A stretch of 64,000 bases of DNA from JACCXG01 sp963785755 (GTDB taxonomy: Bacteria > Acidobacteriota > Vicinamibacteria > Vicinamibacterales > 2-12-FULL-66-21): NCBI GenBank assembly GCA_963785755.1, contig CAWAXG010000056.1, positions 62,001 to 126,000 on the forward strand, written 5' to 3'. Shown piece by piece: positions 27,203 through 36,061 of this stretch (position 1 is its first letter; every line of letters starts with the position of its first letter). A program made the position numbers and the translations under genes. A model generated the notes under the pieces. That model saw only the letters and a program-made list of their open reading frames with translations, ran no database searches and was not told the origin of the DNA.

Positions 27203-28066
27203 ATGGCCTGCCCTCTTTGCGACGACACCGGCTGGAAACCTGTTGAAGTCGACGGTGTGCGTCGCGTCGAGCGCTGCGACTGCTGGCGCGAGGCGCTGAC
27301 GGCGAAGATGCTGGAGCAGGCGCGCGTGCCGCCGCGCTATCGCAAGTGCGACCTCGATTCTTTTGTTGGTTACCCGAACGAGAAGCTCGCCGCGGCCGTG
27401 AAGCGCGCACGACGTTTCGCCGACGAGTTCCCGACCGTCGGCCGGGGACTCTGCCTGCTCGGCCCTCCCGGCATCGGCAAGACACACCTCGCGGTGGCGG
27501 TCCTGCGGCGGGTCATTCTCACGAAGGGCGCGCGCGGTCTCTTCTACGACACGCGCGATCTGCTCCGGGTCATTCGCAGCACCTACAATCCGCTCGTGCA
27601 GACCGCCGAGATGGACATCCTGCGGCCGGTGATGGAGGCGGACCTCCTCGTGCTCGACGATCTCGGCTCCGAGAAAACGTCGGAGTGGGTCGAAGAAACG
27701 ATGAACCTGATCGTCAACACGCGCTACAACGAGCGCCGGCTCACGATCTTCACATCGAACTACGATGACACGCCGGACGAAGCGTCCGAGAGCCAGGACT
27801 TCACCCTGAAGGAGCGCATCGGCTTCCGGATCCACTCGCGGCTGCACGAGATGTGCGAGTTCCTCGAGTTCGACGGCGCGGACTATCGGCATGCGCCGCC
27901 CAACGCGGGACCCGACGACCTGCTCACCATGTGGAAGCGAAAGTCAGCAGCGGGTCCGAACCGCCGGCTGCCGGCCCGATCCAAGGGGCCGATCCGTGCG
28001 CAACTCCGCCAGCCCGAGGGTCGCGGCCGCGATCTCGGATGGACGGGAGGGAAAGCGGGAAGCTGA
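27203..28066 (+). CDS. DnaC/IstB-like AAA+ ATPase with N-terminal zinc motif
   Basis: A 287-residue ATPase. The N-terminus has a zinc-binding set, CPLCDDTGW then CDCW, seen in DnaI/DnaC-type helicase loaders. The AAA+ core has Walker A LCLLGPPGIGKTHLAVAVL, Walker B EADLLVLDDLG, and sensor region FTSNYDDTP. The last 45 residues are basic and probably disordered. There is no transposase beside it, which argues for a helicase loader or primosomal ATPase and against an IS21 helper. The specific partner is unknown. Confidence 0.8.
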   Translation: MACPLCDDTGWKPVEVDGVRRVERCDCWREALTAKMLEQARVPPRYRKCDLDSFVGYPNEKLAAAVKRARRFADEFPTVGRGLCLLGPPGIGKTHLAVAVLRRVILTKGARGLFYDTRDLLRVIRSTYNPLVQTAEMDILRPVMEADLLVLDDLGSEKTSEWVEETMNLIVNTRYNERRLTIFTSNYDDTPDEASESQDFTLKERIGFRIHSRLHEMCEFLEFDGADYRHAPPNAGPDDLLTMWKRKSAAGPNRRLPARSKGPIRAQLRQPEGRGRDLGWTGGKAGS

Positions 28067-28089
28067 TCGCACACACTGTCGCTGTGGCC

Positions 28090-29223
28090 ATGCTCGGTCT
28101 TTACCTTCACGTTCCCTTCTGCAGCTCGATCTGCAACTACTGCAACTTCAATCGCGGCCTCTTCAATGCCGAGCTCAAGGCGCGGTATGTCGACGCGCTC
28201 GAGGCGGAGATCCGTCGGTCGGCGTCGGGGACGGCTGGGGCGGGCCGGCCCGCGGACACCATCTTTTTCGGTGGCGGCACGCCGTCGCTGCTCGAGCCCG
28301 AGGAAATCGGCCGACTGATCCGCGCCTGCGACGACTCCTTTGATCTCGTCAGGGGGGCGGAGATTACGCTCGAAACGAACCCCGAGACCTCAACCGGGGA
28401 TCGGATGGAACGCTTTCGCGCCGCCGGTGTCAATCGAATCAGCTTCGGCGTCCAGTCGTTCCGGGAGGCGGAGCTGCGCCGCCTCGGCCGGCTGCACACG
28501 GCGGATCGCGCCAGGGAGGCAGTCGCCGAAGCGCGCGCCGCCGGCTTCGACAACGTCAGCCTTGATCTGATGATGTGGCTGCCGCAGCAATCGCGCGCGG
28601 ACTGGCAGGAGAGTGTCGAAGCGCTGATCGAGGTCGGGCCCGACCACGCCTCGCTGTACCTGCTGGAGCTATATCCGAACGCACCGCTGAAGGAAGAGAT
28701 GGCCCGCTCGGGCTGGTCGCTCGCGCCCGACGAGGACGCGGCGGAGATGTATCTGTGGAGCCTCGGCCGGCTGGACCGCTCCGGCTACCGCCAGTACCAG
28801 ATCTCGAACGTGGCCAGGCCGGGAGTGGAGTCGGTCCACAACCTGAAGTACTGGACCGACGGCGAGTGGCTCGGATTCGGCTGCGGCGCCCATTCGACGA
28901 TGGGCGGGGTGCGGTGGAAGAACGTGTCAGCGACCGAGGAGTACGTCCGTCGGACCGCTTCGAGTGAGCCGCTGGTCGCCGAGCGCCGCGAGCTCACGAG
29001 GGATGAACGTCTGGAAGAGGCGCTCTTCACCGGGCTGCGCCTGACCGGCGGGATCGATATTGAAGCGACCGGCTGCCGGTATGATGTGGATGTGTGGGGC
29101 CGGTTTGGTGCCGGCCTCGAACCATTCGTGGACGAAGGACTGCTGATCCGCGACGCTGCGCGGATTCGTCTGAGCCGCGAGGGGATGCTCGTGGCCAACG
29201 AAATCATGGCGGTTTTCGTCTGA
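28090..29223 (+). CDS. hemW: Radical SAM protein HemW (CPO-like heme chaperone)
   Basis: Oxygen-independent coproporphyrinogen oxidase-like protein, now regarded as a heme chaperone (family knowledge). The 377-residue protein starts LGLYLHVPFCSSICNYCNF with the CxxxCxxC cluster motif. It then has TIFFGGGTPSLLEPEEIG, ITLETNPET, RISFGVQSFREAELRRLGR, and the C-terminal HemN-type domain (YQISNVARPG, LGFGCGAHST). I chose ATG 28090; the frame upstream lies in the ATPase gene. Few residues separate it from HemN, but its length and C-terminus favour HemW. Confidence 0.88.
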   Translation: MLGLYLHVPFCSSICNYCNFNRGLFNAELKARYVDALEAEIRRSASGTAGAGRPADTIFFGGGTPSLLEPEEIGRLIRACDDSFDLVRGAEITLETNPETSTGDRMERFRAAGVNRISFGVQSFREAELRRLGRLHTADRAREAVAEARAAGFDNVSLDLMMWLPQQSRADWQESVEALIEVGPDHASLYLLELYPNAPLKEEMARSGWSLAPDEDAAEMYLWSLGRLDRSGYRQYQISNVARPGVESVHNLKYWTDGEWLGFGCGAHSTMGGVRWKNVSATEEYVRRTASSEPLVAERRELTRDERLEEALFTGLRLTGGIDIEATGCRYDVDVWGRFGAGLEPFVDEGLLIRDAARIRLSREGMLVANEIMAVFV

Positions 29224-29282
29224 AGCCGCGAGTTGGTGGTACACTCAATGTCTTTGCCACGTTTGAACCAGGAGGAATGTGA

Positions 29283-29804
29283 ATGCGTCGCCCCTTCGTG
29301 ATTTCGACCGGTGCTCTGGCTCTCGCGCTGTCGGCCGTTCTCGTCGCCCAGACTCCGCCCGCGGGGCAGACGCCGGCGCAACCTCCCGCCCAGCCGGCCA
29401 CCGCGCCTGCCGCGCAGGAGAAACCCAGCGAACCCAAACTCGGGTTTACCACTCCCTCCGGTCTGCTGCTCGTGCAGATCAAGCCCGATCAGACCGCCGC
29501 GTTCGAAGAGCTGATGGGGAAGCTGACGACCGCCCTGTCGACGACAACCGATCCCGATCTGAAAGCGCTGGGTTCGTCGTGGAAGACCTACAAGTCGGCG
29601 GAAGGGATGCAAGGCAATTCGCTGTATGTGGTCGTCGTGGATCCCACCAAGCCGGGCGCCGAATACAACCCGATTGACGTGCTGTTCAAGACCATGACCG
29701 ACGAACAGAAGCGCGCGCCGGAAACGACGGAAATGTTCAAGCGGTACGCGGCCGCGTTTGCCGGCGTGAACAAGCTGAACGTCACGCCGATCGGCGGTAA
29801 GTAA
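29283..29804 (+). CDS. Exported protein of unknown function
   Basis: A 173-residue protein with a signal peptide (RRPFVISTGALALALSAVLV, cleavage near VAQ), then a Pro/Ala/Gln linker (residues 23-50) and a globular part of about 115 residues: LGFTTPSGLLLVQIKPDQTA, FEELMGKLTTAL, SLYVVVVDPTKPGAEYNP. It ends with KLNVTPIGGK. GGAGG lies about ten bases upstream of the ATG. I recognise no family; the globular part looks like an alpha/beta fold of the dabb/antibiotic-monooxygenase size class, but that is a guess. A strong terminator follows. Confidence 0.75.
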   Translation: MRRPFVISTGALALALSAVLVAQTPPAGQTPAQPPAQPATAPAAQEKPSEPKLGFTTPSGLLLVQIKPDQTAAFEELMGKLTTALSTTTDPDLKALGSSWKTYKSAEGMQGNSLYVVVVDPTKPGAEYNPIDVLFKTMTDEQKRAPETTEMFKRYAAAFAGVNKLNVTPIGGK

Positions 29805-29831
29805 CACCGACGAAGCAACGCCGAGCCTTTT

Positions 29832-29870
29832 GAAAAGCGGAAGATTGCGATCTTCCGCTTTTCTCGTTTT
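29832..29870. terminator. Bidirectional Rho-independent terminator
   Basis: A perfect 14-bp stem (29832-29845 with 29850-29863) with loop TGCG. The right arm ends in TTTTC followed by TCGTTTT, and the left arm begins with GAAAA, giving U-tracts for either strand. It sits between the converging ends of the exported-protein gene and the beta-barrel gene and should end both transcripts. It is the clearest terminator in the window. Confidence 0.95.
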
Positions 29871-29883
29871 CAGGCACCGCCGT

Positions 29884-30360
29884 TCAGAACTTCAGGTTCA
29901 GCCCCGCATAGAACCGCTGCGGCTTCGAATGCCGCGGGCTGCCTTGCAGCGTGAACACGCGATAGTCCAGGCGCAGCCGTAGCGGACCCACCAGCGACAT
30001 CTTCACCCCGCCGCCGATGTTGATGCCGACGTGCGTTTCGGACGCCTCATCGAACGACTCGCGGTACATCCCTCCGCCGGCCGTCCCATAGAACTGCATC
30101 CCCGCAATCGGGATAGGTGTCTGCAGGAGGCCGTTCACCATGTAGGTCTGGAGGCGAGGGGAGCCCTCGTCCAGGTCCTCGCTCGTGTCGGCCCATTCGA
30201 ACTCGAATGCGACGATCACCAGTCCGACGCCGCCCGACAATCCCTTCACCGTACGGTTCGTGGGTGTCGGATTCACTCCGAGAAATGCGGTGATATCGGC
30301 AAAGGCTGCCGACGGCGCGAGCGCCGCCAGAAAGACCAGGAGCGCAGTCAGTCGTTTCAT
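29884..30360 (-). CDS. Small outer-membrane beta-barrel protein
   Basis: A 158-residue exported protein. ATG 30360 has GGAGG six bases upstream and opens a signal peptide (KRLTALLVFLAALAPSAAFA). The mature part alternates glycine-rich turns with amphipathic strands (LSGGVGLVIVAFEFEWADT, YGTAGGGMYRESF, VGINIGGGVKM, RLRLDYRVFTL) and ends with FYAGLNLKF. The terminal phenylalanine after alternating hydrophobics is the BAM recognition pattern. The family resembles the OmpA-like/OprF barrel superfamily. The function is unknown. Confidence 0.82.
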   Translation of the reverse strand: MKRLTALLVFLAALAPSAAFADITAFLGVNPTPTNRTVKGLSGGVGLVIVAFEFEWADTSEDLDEGSPRLQTYMVNGLLQTPIPIAGMQFYGTAGGGMYRESFDEASETHVGINIGGGVKMSLVGPLRLRLDYRVFTLQGSPRHSKPQRFYAGLNLKF

Positions 30361-30567
30361 GTGCCTCCAAGCATAGCAAGGACGTCTGTTGCGGCGAGTC
30401 CGCTCGGCTGAGGAGTTAGGCGAGCCACAGGCTGACAGAAGACACATGCCAGGCAGACTCTCTGTGGGCATCTGCTCTCGTGCGATTTCGAATGGACGCC
30501 GGTTTCCGGCGCGGATGCCTACGTTTGTTGACCCCTTCCTCCGCTCCTGCGCAGAAGCACGAATATT

Positions 30568-30676
30568 GCGCTTTCGCGCCGCACGACGGCCACGACGTCA
30601 CGAGGGCACGAAGGATCCTGGAAAAGACAATCTTCGTGCCGCCGTGCCGTCGTGGCTTCGTGTGGCGCGAAAGCGC
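30568..30676. repeat. Large imperfect palindrome of CACGA-type intergenic repeat
   Basis: Left arm 30568-30613 and right arm 30632-30676 are imperfect inverted copies: both begin at the outside with GCGCTTTCGCGCC and carry CACGA-GCCACGACG-CACG-GGCACGAAG, with only a few mismatches. The centre is about 18 bases. It lies in the 381-base gap (30361-30741) between divergent genes. A transcript would fold into a long hairpin. A half copy is at 42997. The rest of the gap has only a small CGCCGG-ttt-CCGGCG hairpin (30497-30511) and no gene. Confidence 0.9.
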
Positions 30677-30741
30677 GATCGTAAGCCGGCCGAGGCTGAG
30701 CACCCCGCTCCTGATCGACCCCCTTCTGATACATTTCCTCC

Positions 30742-31884
30742 ATGGACTTCCGGCTGTCCGACGATCAGGAAATCCTCCGGCGCAGCGTTCGCGAATTCGC
30801 AGAATCGGAAATCCGCCCGCACGTCATGGAATGGGACGAAGCGCAGCAGTTTCCGATGACCCTGCTGGCGAAGCTCGCCGAGGTCGGACTGACCGGCATT
30901 CAGTTTCCCGAGGAATACGGTGGCGCCGCGATGTCGGCCGTGGATTACAGCATCTGCATCGAGGAGCTGGCTCGGGTCTGCCCCGCGATCGCCCTGTCGG
31001 TGGCCGCCCACAACGGGCTCTGTTCGGCGCACATCGGGATGTTCGGCTCCGATGAGCAGAAGCGCACCTTTCTGCCGCGACTGGTAAGGGGCGAAGTGCT
31101 CGGCGCCTGGGGGCTGACCGAGGCGAACGCCGGGAGTGACGCTGCCGGCATGCGGACGACGGCGACGCGCCAGGGAGACTGCTGGGTGCTGAATGGCTCG
31201 AAGACCTTCATCACACATGGCCGCATCGGCGGCGTGATGGTCGTGATCGCGGTGACCGATCGCTCGAAGGCCCACCGCGGCATCTCCGCCTTCATCGTGG
31301 AGCACGGCACACCCGGGATGGCCGCGGGAAAGAAAGAGAACAAGCTCGGCATGCGCGCCAGCGACACGAGCGAGGTCATCTTCACGGACTGTCGTGTGCC
31401 GTCGTCCCAGCTGCTCGGCCAGGAAGGCCAGGGCTTCGTCAATACGCTGCAGGTGCTCGACGCCGGGCGCATCGGGATCGCCGCCCTCTCGGTAGGCCTT
31501 GCGCAGGGTGCGTATGAAGCGGCGCGCGACTACGCCCGCGAACGCCGCCAGTTCGGGCAGCCGATTGCGGCATTCCAGGCGATCCAGTGGAAGCTCGCAG
31601 ACCTGGCGACGCGAATCGAGGCGGCGCGGCTGCTGACGTATCGCGCCGCGCACTTGAAGGACCGCGGCGTACGCATGACGCGTGAATCATCGATGGCGAA
31701 GCTGTTCGCCAGCGAGACGGCAGTCCGCGCGGCCGACGAGTGCGTGCAGATCCACGGTGGCTACGGGTTCGTGAAGGACTATCCCGCCGAAAAGTACTTT
31801 CGTGACGTCAAGCTCCTGACGATTGGCGAAGGCACGAGCGAGATCCAACGGCTCGTGATCGCGCGGCAGCTGCTCGCGCAGTGA
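30742..31884 (+). CDS. Acyl-CoA dehydrogenase
   Basis: FAD-dependent alpha,beta-dehydrogenation of an acyl-CoA. The 380-residue protein has the three-domain family layout: MDFRLSDDQEILRRSVREF, GIQFPEEYGGAAMS, GAWGLTEANAGSDAAGMRT, EVIFTDCRVP, RRQFGQPIAAFQAIQ, CVQIHGGYGFVKDYP, and the catalytic glutamate in TIGEGTSEIQRLVIAR (near residue 367). It is translationally coupled to meaB and mce, pointing to propionyl/methylmalonyl or branched-chain acyl-CoA breakdown. It resembles short/branched-chain enzymes, but chain length is not settled. Confidence 0.94.
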   Translation: MDFRLSDDQEILRRSVREFAESEIRPHVMEWDEAQQFPMTLLAKLAEVGLTGIQFPEEYGGAAMSAVDYSICIEELARVCPAIALSVAAHNGLCSAHIGMFGSDEQKRTFLPRLVRGEVLGAWGLTEANAGSDAAGMRTTATRQGDCWVLNGSKTFITHGRIGGVMVVIAVTDRSKAHRGISAFIVEHGTPGMAAGKKENKLGMRASDTSEVIFTDCRVPSSQLLGQEGQGFVNTLQVLDAGRIGIAALSVGLAQGAYEAARDYARERRQFGQPIAAFQAIQWKLADLATRIEAARLLTYRAAHLKDRGVRMTRESSMAKLFASETAVRAADECVQIHGGYGFVKDYPAEKYFRDVKLLTIGEGTSEIQRLVIARQLLAQ

Positions 31885-32843
31885 CACGGATCCCGCTCTC
31901 TCAGCGCGTGCTCGACGGCGATCCGCGGGCAATCGCGCGGGCGATCTCCCTCGTCGAAGACGAGTCGCCGGCAGGAGCGGACCTGATCCGTCGCATTTTT
32001 CCCCACACCGGCCGGGCCTATCTCGTCGGTGTCACGGGGCCGCCAGGGGCAGGGAAGAGCACGCTCGTCGATCGGCTCATTGCCGCCATTCGAGCCTCGG
32101 GCACTACCGTTGGCGTCGTCGCCGTCGATCCCACGAGCCCGTTTACGGGGGGTGCCATTCTCGGCGACCGCGTCCGCATGCAGATGCATGCGAGCGATCC
32201 CGATGTGTTCATACGCAGCATGGCGACGCGGGGACACCTCGGCGGCCTCGCGCGGTCGACGAGCGACGCCGCGCTCGTGCTCGATGCCGCAGGCAAGAAC
32301 GTCGTGTTGATCGAAACCGTTGGCGTGGGACAGGACGAGGTCGATATCGTCCGAACGGCCGACATCTCGCTCGTGACGCTGGTCCCGGGCGCGGGCGACG
32401 AGGTTCAGGCGCTCAAGGCCGGCATCATGGAGATCGCGGACATCTTCGTCGTCAACAAGGCGGATCGCGAAGGTGCGGATCGCACCGTCGCCTCGATTGA
32501 ATCCATGCTTTCGCTGCAGATGTTCGGCGAACAGGACTGGCGCCCGCCGATCGTCAAGACCGAAGCCACCGCCGGAAAGGGCGTTGCCGAGCTGCTGCAG
32601 GCCGTGGAGCGGTTCAAGACGCATACCGCCGCGTCAGCCGGCGGCCGCCGCCGCGCGCGCGCCGAATACCGCGTGCGCGAGCTCCTGGCCCAGCGCTTTA
32701 CCGAGCACGTCGAAAACCGCGTGCTCCAGGACGGAGAATTCCCCCGGCTGCTCGATCGGATCGCCTCACGCGAGATCGATCCCTACAGCGTCGTGGATGA
32801 CATCATCGACCGCAGTGTTCGCGCGCCCCGAAAGGACGTATGA
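31881..32843 (+). CDS. meaB: Methylmalonyl-CoA mutase-associated GTPase MeaB
   Basis: G3E-family GTPase that protects and reloads adenosylcobalamin in methylmalonyl-CoA mutase. The 320-residue protein has Walker A VGVTGPPGAGKSTLVDRL, VAVDPTSPFTGGAILGDR, IRSMATRGHLGGLA, IETVGVGQDEVDIV and NKADREGADRT. GTG 31881 overlaps the acyl-CoA dehydrogenase stop, and its own end overlaps mce. The mutase subunits are not in the window. Confidence 0.95.
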   Translation: MTRIPLSQRVLDGDPRAIARAISLVEDESPAGADLIRRIFPHTGRAYLVGVTGPPGAGKSTLVDRLIAAIRASGTTVGVVAVDPTSPFTGGAILGDRVRMQMHASDPDVFIRSMATRGHLGGLARSTSDAALVLDAAGKNVVLIETVGVGQDEVDIVRTADISLVTLVPGAGDEVQALKAGIMEIADIFVVNKADREGADRTVASIESMLSLQMFGEQDWRPPIVKTEATAGKGVAELLQAVERFKTHTAASAGGRRRARAEYRVRELLAQRFTEHVENRVLQDGEFPRLLDRIASREIDPYSVVDDIIDRSVRAPRKDV

Positions 32844-33241
32844 AAGCCACGCTGGATCACATTGGAATCGCCGTCGCGAACGTCGACGAGGCGCTGAAGT
32901 TCTACCGTGACGCGCTCGGCCTCGAGATCGAGAGCCCCGAAGACGTCGCGTCGCAGCGGGTGCGCGCTCATTTCATCCCGGCCGGCGAAGCCGCCCTCGA
33001 GCTGCTGGAAGCGACCGCGGAGGATTCACCGATCGCACGCTTCGTCGCCAGGAAGGGGCCAGGGCTGCATCACATCACGCTCCGGGTCGACGATGTCTCG
33101 GCCGTCCTGGCGCAGCTCAAGGCCCGGGGTGTCCGGTTGATCGACGAGGCGCCGCGGGAAGGAGCGCACGGATCGCTCGTGGCTTTCATCCATCCCGCCT
33201 CAGCGCACGGCGTGCTCGTCGAGCTGAAGCAGAAGCTGTAG
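32840..33241 (+). CDS. mce: Methylmalonyl-CoA epimerase
   Basis: Interconverts (2R)- and (2S)-methylmalonyl-CoA. The 133-residue VOC-fold protein has paired motifs: LDHIGIAVANVDEALKFYRD (metal-binding His7), AALELLEAT (Glu ligand), GLHHITLRVDDVSAVLAQL (second His), and HGVLVELKQ at the C-terminus (last Glu). It overlaps meaB by four bases, a pairing that fixes the substrate well. Confidence 0.95.
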   Translation: MKATLDHIGIAVANVDEALKFYRDALGLEIESPEDVASQRVRAHFIPAGEAALELLEATAEDSPIARFVARKGPGLHHITLRVDDVSAVLAQLKARGVRLIDEAPREGAHGSLVAFIHPASAHGVLVELKQKL

Positions 33242-33273
33242 CGTCAGGTGGACAGCGGCGTCTGGAGCGCTCT

Positions 33274-34119
33274 GTGAGATTCGGTGAGCTGGAGCTCGTG
33301 CCCTTGTTCGACGGCTTCTTCCGCCTCGATGGTGGCGCGATGTTCGGCGTGGTACCCAAGCCGTTGTGGGAGCGACGGGCACCGGCAGACGACCGGAACC
33401 GGATTACGCTCGGTCTCCGGCCGCTGCTCGTGCGCGGCGAACGCACGATGATCGTCGATGCCGGCATCGGCGGCAAGATGGACGCGAAGAGCGAAAGCAT
33501 TTACGCGATCGATCGTGCCCGCACCCTCTCGGACGGTCTGGCCGAGTCCGGCCTCGACGCTGCCGGCATCGAGATCGTGCTCGCCACACACCTCCACTTC
33601 GACCACGCCGGCGGTTTCACCGAGCGCGGCCCCAGCGGCGCCCTGCGGCCCGCGTTTCCCCGCGCCCGCTACGTCATTCATAGAGCGGAATGGGGCGATG
33701 CGACGCATCCGCACGAGCGGAACCGGGCGAGCTACCTGGCGGAGAACTTCGTGCCGCTGCTCGACGCGGGGGTCGTCGACTTCCTCGAGGCTGACGCCGT
33801 CGTCATGCCCGGTGTTCGCGTGGTCCGGACCGGCGGCCATACCATGCACCATCAGATCGTCTTTGTGGAATCCGGCGGACGGACGGCGGTGTTCGCCGCC
33901 GACCTGGTTCCGACGGCCGCGCACATCGACGAGCCCTGGATCATGGGATACGACCTCTATCCGATGGATACGCTCGCATTCAAGCGGACCTTCATCCGCG
34001 AAGCGATCGACCGCGAGTATTTGATATTCTTCGAGCACGATCCGGCGATCGCCGCCGGGTACATCCGTGAACGGGGCGGGCGCAGGTTCGTCGAGCCCGT
34101 GAACACGGCAGGTGCGTAG
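33274..34119 (+). CDS. Metallo-beta-lactamase-fold hydrolase
   Basis: A 281-residue binuclear-metal hydrolase. Metal motif ATHLHFDHAGGF (HxHxDH), a further histidine in VVRTGGHTMHHQIV, aspartate in AVFAADLVPT, and the final histidine in LIFFEHDP. The fold resembles the lactonase/YtnP subgroup. GTG 33274 has GGAG seven bases upstream. It lies between mce and mtnP on the same strand. The substrate is unknown; lactone or thioester hydrolysis are possibilities. Confidence 0.88.
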   Translation: MRFGELELVPLFDGFFRLDGGAMFGVVPKPLWERRAPADDRNRITLGLRPLLVRGERTMIVDAGIGGKMDAKSESIYAIDRARTLSDGLAESGLDAAGIEIVLATHLHFDHAGGFTERGPSGALRPAFPRARYVIHRAEWGDATHPHERNRASYLAENFVPLLDAGVVDFLEADAVVMPGVRVVRTGGHTMHHQIVFVESGGRTAVFAADLVPTAAHIDEPWIMGYDLYPMDTLAFKRTFIREAIDREYLIFFEHDPAIAAGYIRERGGRRFVEPVNTAGA

Positions 34120-34128
34120 CCACGAACT

Positions 34129-34989
34129 ATGTCTATATCGATCGGCATCATCGGCGGAAGCGGTCTGTACGACATGGCGGAGCTCAGCGACCGCGAGGAG
34201 CGGCGGGTGCAGACGCCGTTCGGCGATCCCTCCGCGCCCTACGTCATCGGCACGCTGCGCGGCAAGCGCGTCGCCTTTCTCGCGCGCCACGGCCTCGGCC
34301 ACCGGTACATGCCCTCAGAGCTCAACTTCCGCGCCAACATCTTCGGCCTCAAGACGCTCGGCGTCGAATACATCCTGTCGGCCAGCGCCGTCGGCAGCCT
34401 GAAGGAGCAGTACAAGCCGCTCGATCTCGTCATCCCCGATCAGTTCTTCGATCGCACCCGCGGCAGGATTTCCACGTTCTTCGGCCGTGGCCTGGTGGCG
34501 CACGTCGGCTTCGCCCACCCGTTCTGCGCGCGGCTGAGTGAGGTCGCGTTCGCCGCCGGAAAGTCTTCTTCCGCGACGATCCACCGGGGAGGCACGTACG
34601 TCTGCATGGAAGGCCCGCAGTTCTCCACGCTCGCCGAATCGCAGCTCTATCGATCGTGGGGGATGGACATCATCGGTATGACCAATCTGCAGGAGGCGAA
34701 GCTCGCCCGCGAGGCGGAGATCTGCTACAGCACGATCGCGCTCGTGACCGACTATGACAGCTGGCATCCCGAACACGATCAGGTGACGGTCGAGATGATC
34801 GTCGCCAATCTGACCCAGAACGCGCAGACCGCGCAGCAGGTGATTGCCGCGGCAGTCGGCGCGCTCCCGTACGAGCGCAGCTGCGAATGCGCGAGCGCGT
34901 TGAAATACGCGATCATCACGCGGCCAGACGCCATCCCGCCGGATGTCAAACGCGAGCTGGCCCCGCTCGTCGGCAAGTACGTCAGCTGA
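34129..34989 (+). CDS. mtnP: S-methyl-5'-thioadenosine phosphorylase
   Basis: Cleaves methylthioadenosine with phosphate to adenine and methylthioribose-1-phosphate. The 286-residue protein has ISIGIIGGSGLYDM, ARHGLGHRYMPSELNFRANI, ASAVGSLKEQYKPLDLVIPD, TYVCMEGPQFSTLAES, GMDIIGMTNLQEAKLAREAE and TDYDSWHPEHDQVTVE. The MTNL stretch with Asp in TDYDSW favours MTA/6-aminopurine type over guanosine/inosine enzymes. The PfkB kinase follows 26 bases later. Confidence 0.93.
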   Translation: MSISIGIIGGSGLYDMAELSDREERRVQTPFGDPSAPYVIGTLRGKRVAFLARHGLGHRYMPSELNFRANIFGLKTLGVEYILSASAVGSLKEQYKPLDLVIPDQFFDRTRGRISTFFGRGLVAHVGFAHPFCARLSEVAFAAGKSSSATIHRGGTYVCMEGPQFSTLAESQLYRSWGMDIIGMTNLQEAKLAREAEICYSTIALVTDYDSWHPEHDQVTVEMIVANLTQNAQTAQQVIAAAVGALPYERSCECASALKYAIITRPDAIPPDVKRELAPLVGKYVS

Positions 34990-35015
34990 ACGATCCCTCT
35001 TCATCCCTCACACCT

Positions 35016-35957
35016 ATGAGCATTGTCGTCACCGGATCGATCGCATTCGACTACTTGATGTCGTTTCCCGGGCGGTTCACCGAGCACTTTCTTCCGGAGC
35101 ACATGTCCCGCCTCAGTCTGAGCTTTCTCGTCGACTCGATGGACAAACGCCGAGGCGGGTGTGCGCCGAACATCGCCTATACCCTGGCTCTCCTCGGTGA
35201 ACAGCCGCGTCTCATGGCGACGGCGGGGCAGGATTTCGGCGATTACCGGCAGTGGCTGGAGGCGGCCGGCGTGGACACGTCGCTGGTGCAGGATGTGCCG
35301 GGGAAGTTCACCGCCTCGTTCTTCTGCAGCACCGATTCCGATGCCAACCAGATCGCGTCGTTCTATACGGGCGCGATGGCCAACGCCGCCGAGCTGTCGT
35401 TCCGCACGGTCGAGAACTGTGATCTCGCGATTGTTTCCCCGAACGATCCCGGCGCGATGCTGCAGTACGCGGAAGAATGCCGGGCCCTGGCCATCCCGTT
35501 CATCTGGGATCCGGGTCAGCAGTGCGCGCGCATGTCCGGCGAGGACCTCTACGCCGGCCTGGTCGGCGCCAACATCGTCATCTGCAACGACTACGAACTG
35601 GAACTGCTGCGTCAGAAGACCGGGCTGAGCGAGGAAGGCATCCTCGAGCGGGCGCAGGCGCTCGTGGTCACGAAAGGGGAGCACGGGTGCTCGATTTTCG
35701 AGTCGGCACGCCGTACGGATGTGCCAGCCGTGCCTCCAGTGCGGATCGTCGATCCGACGGGCGTGGGCGACGCGTTTCGCGGCGGATTCATGAAAGGCCT
35801 CGCGCGAGGCGCCGATTTCGTCGTGTCGGCGCAGCTTGGCGCCGTGGCGGCCGCCTATGCCCTCGAGCACCTCGGCGGTCAGAGTCACACCTACTCCTGG
35901 CCGGAGTTTCGTGCGCGGTTCGACGTCAATTTTGGCCCTCTCGACGCCATCGATTGA
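35016..35957 (+). CDS. PfkB-family kinase (adenosine kinase-like)
   Basis: A 313-residue ribokinase-fold kinase. N-terminal VTGSIAFDYLMSFPGRFTEH, glycine motif RRGGCAPNIAYTLALLGEQP, and anion-hole/catalytic motif DPTGVGDAFRGGFMKGLARG with the base aspartate. Its neighbourhood with MTA phosphorylase suggests a nucleoside such as adenosine as substrate, but ribokinase specificity is hard to read from sequence. ATG 35016 is the first start that is not inside mtnP. Confidence 0.85.
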   Translation: MSIVVTGSIAFDYLMSFPGRFTEHFLPEHMSRLSLSFLVDSMDKRRGGCAPNIAYTLALLGEQPRLMATAGQDFGDYRQWLEAAGVDTSLVQDVPGKFTASFFCSTDSDANQIASFYTGAMANAAELSFRTVENCDLAIVSPNDPGAMLQYAEECRALAIPFIWDPGQQCARMSGEDLYAGLVGANIVICNDYELELLRQKTGLSEEGILERAQALVVTKGEHGCSIFESARRTDVPAVPPVRIVDPTGVGDAFRGGFMKGLARGADFVVSAQLGAVAAAYALEHLGGQSHTYSWPEFRARFDVNFGPLDAID

Positions 35958-36061
35958 GTAAAATGTCGCTGCCGTCCGACCGTTCCTCCGTGCCTCTGGT
36001 AGCCTTCGGTAGCAGATCTCGACGGAATGCGGCTTGCACCGCGGCTGGCCGAGGAGGATTC

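Noticed and set aside
27203..28066. IS21 helper ATPase (IstB) as sign of an insertion sequence
   Set aside because: No transposase or terminal inverted repeats are present; the zinc motif and the context fit a helicase loader better.
30361..30741. Protein-coding frames of about 90-190 residues in the gap
   Set aside because: They read through the palindromic repeat (RRHEGTK-like and RRHGGTK-like peptides), a typical repeat artefact, and lack a Shine-Dalgarno.
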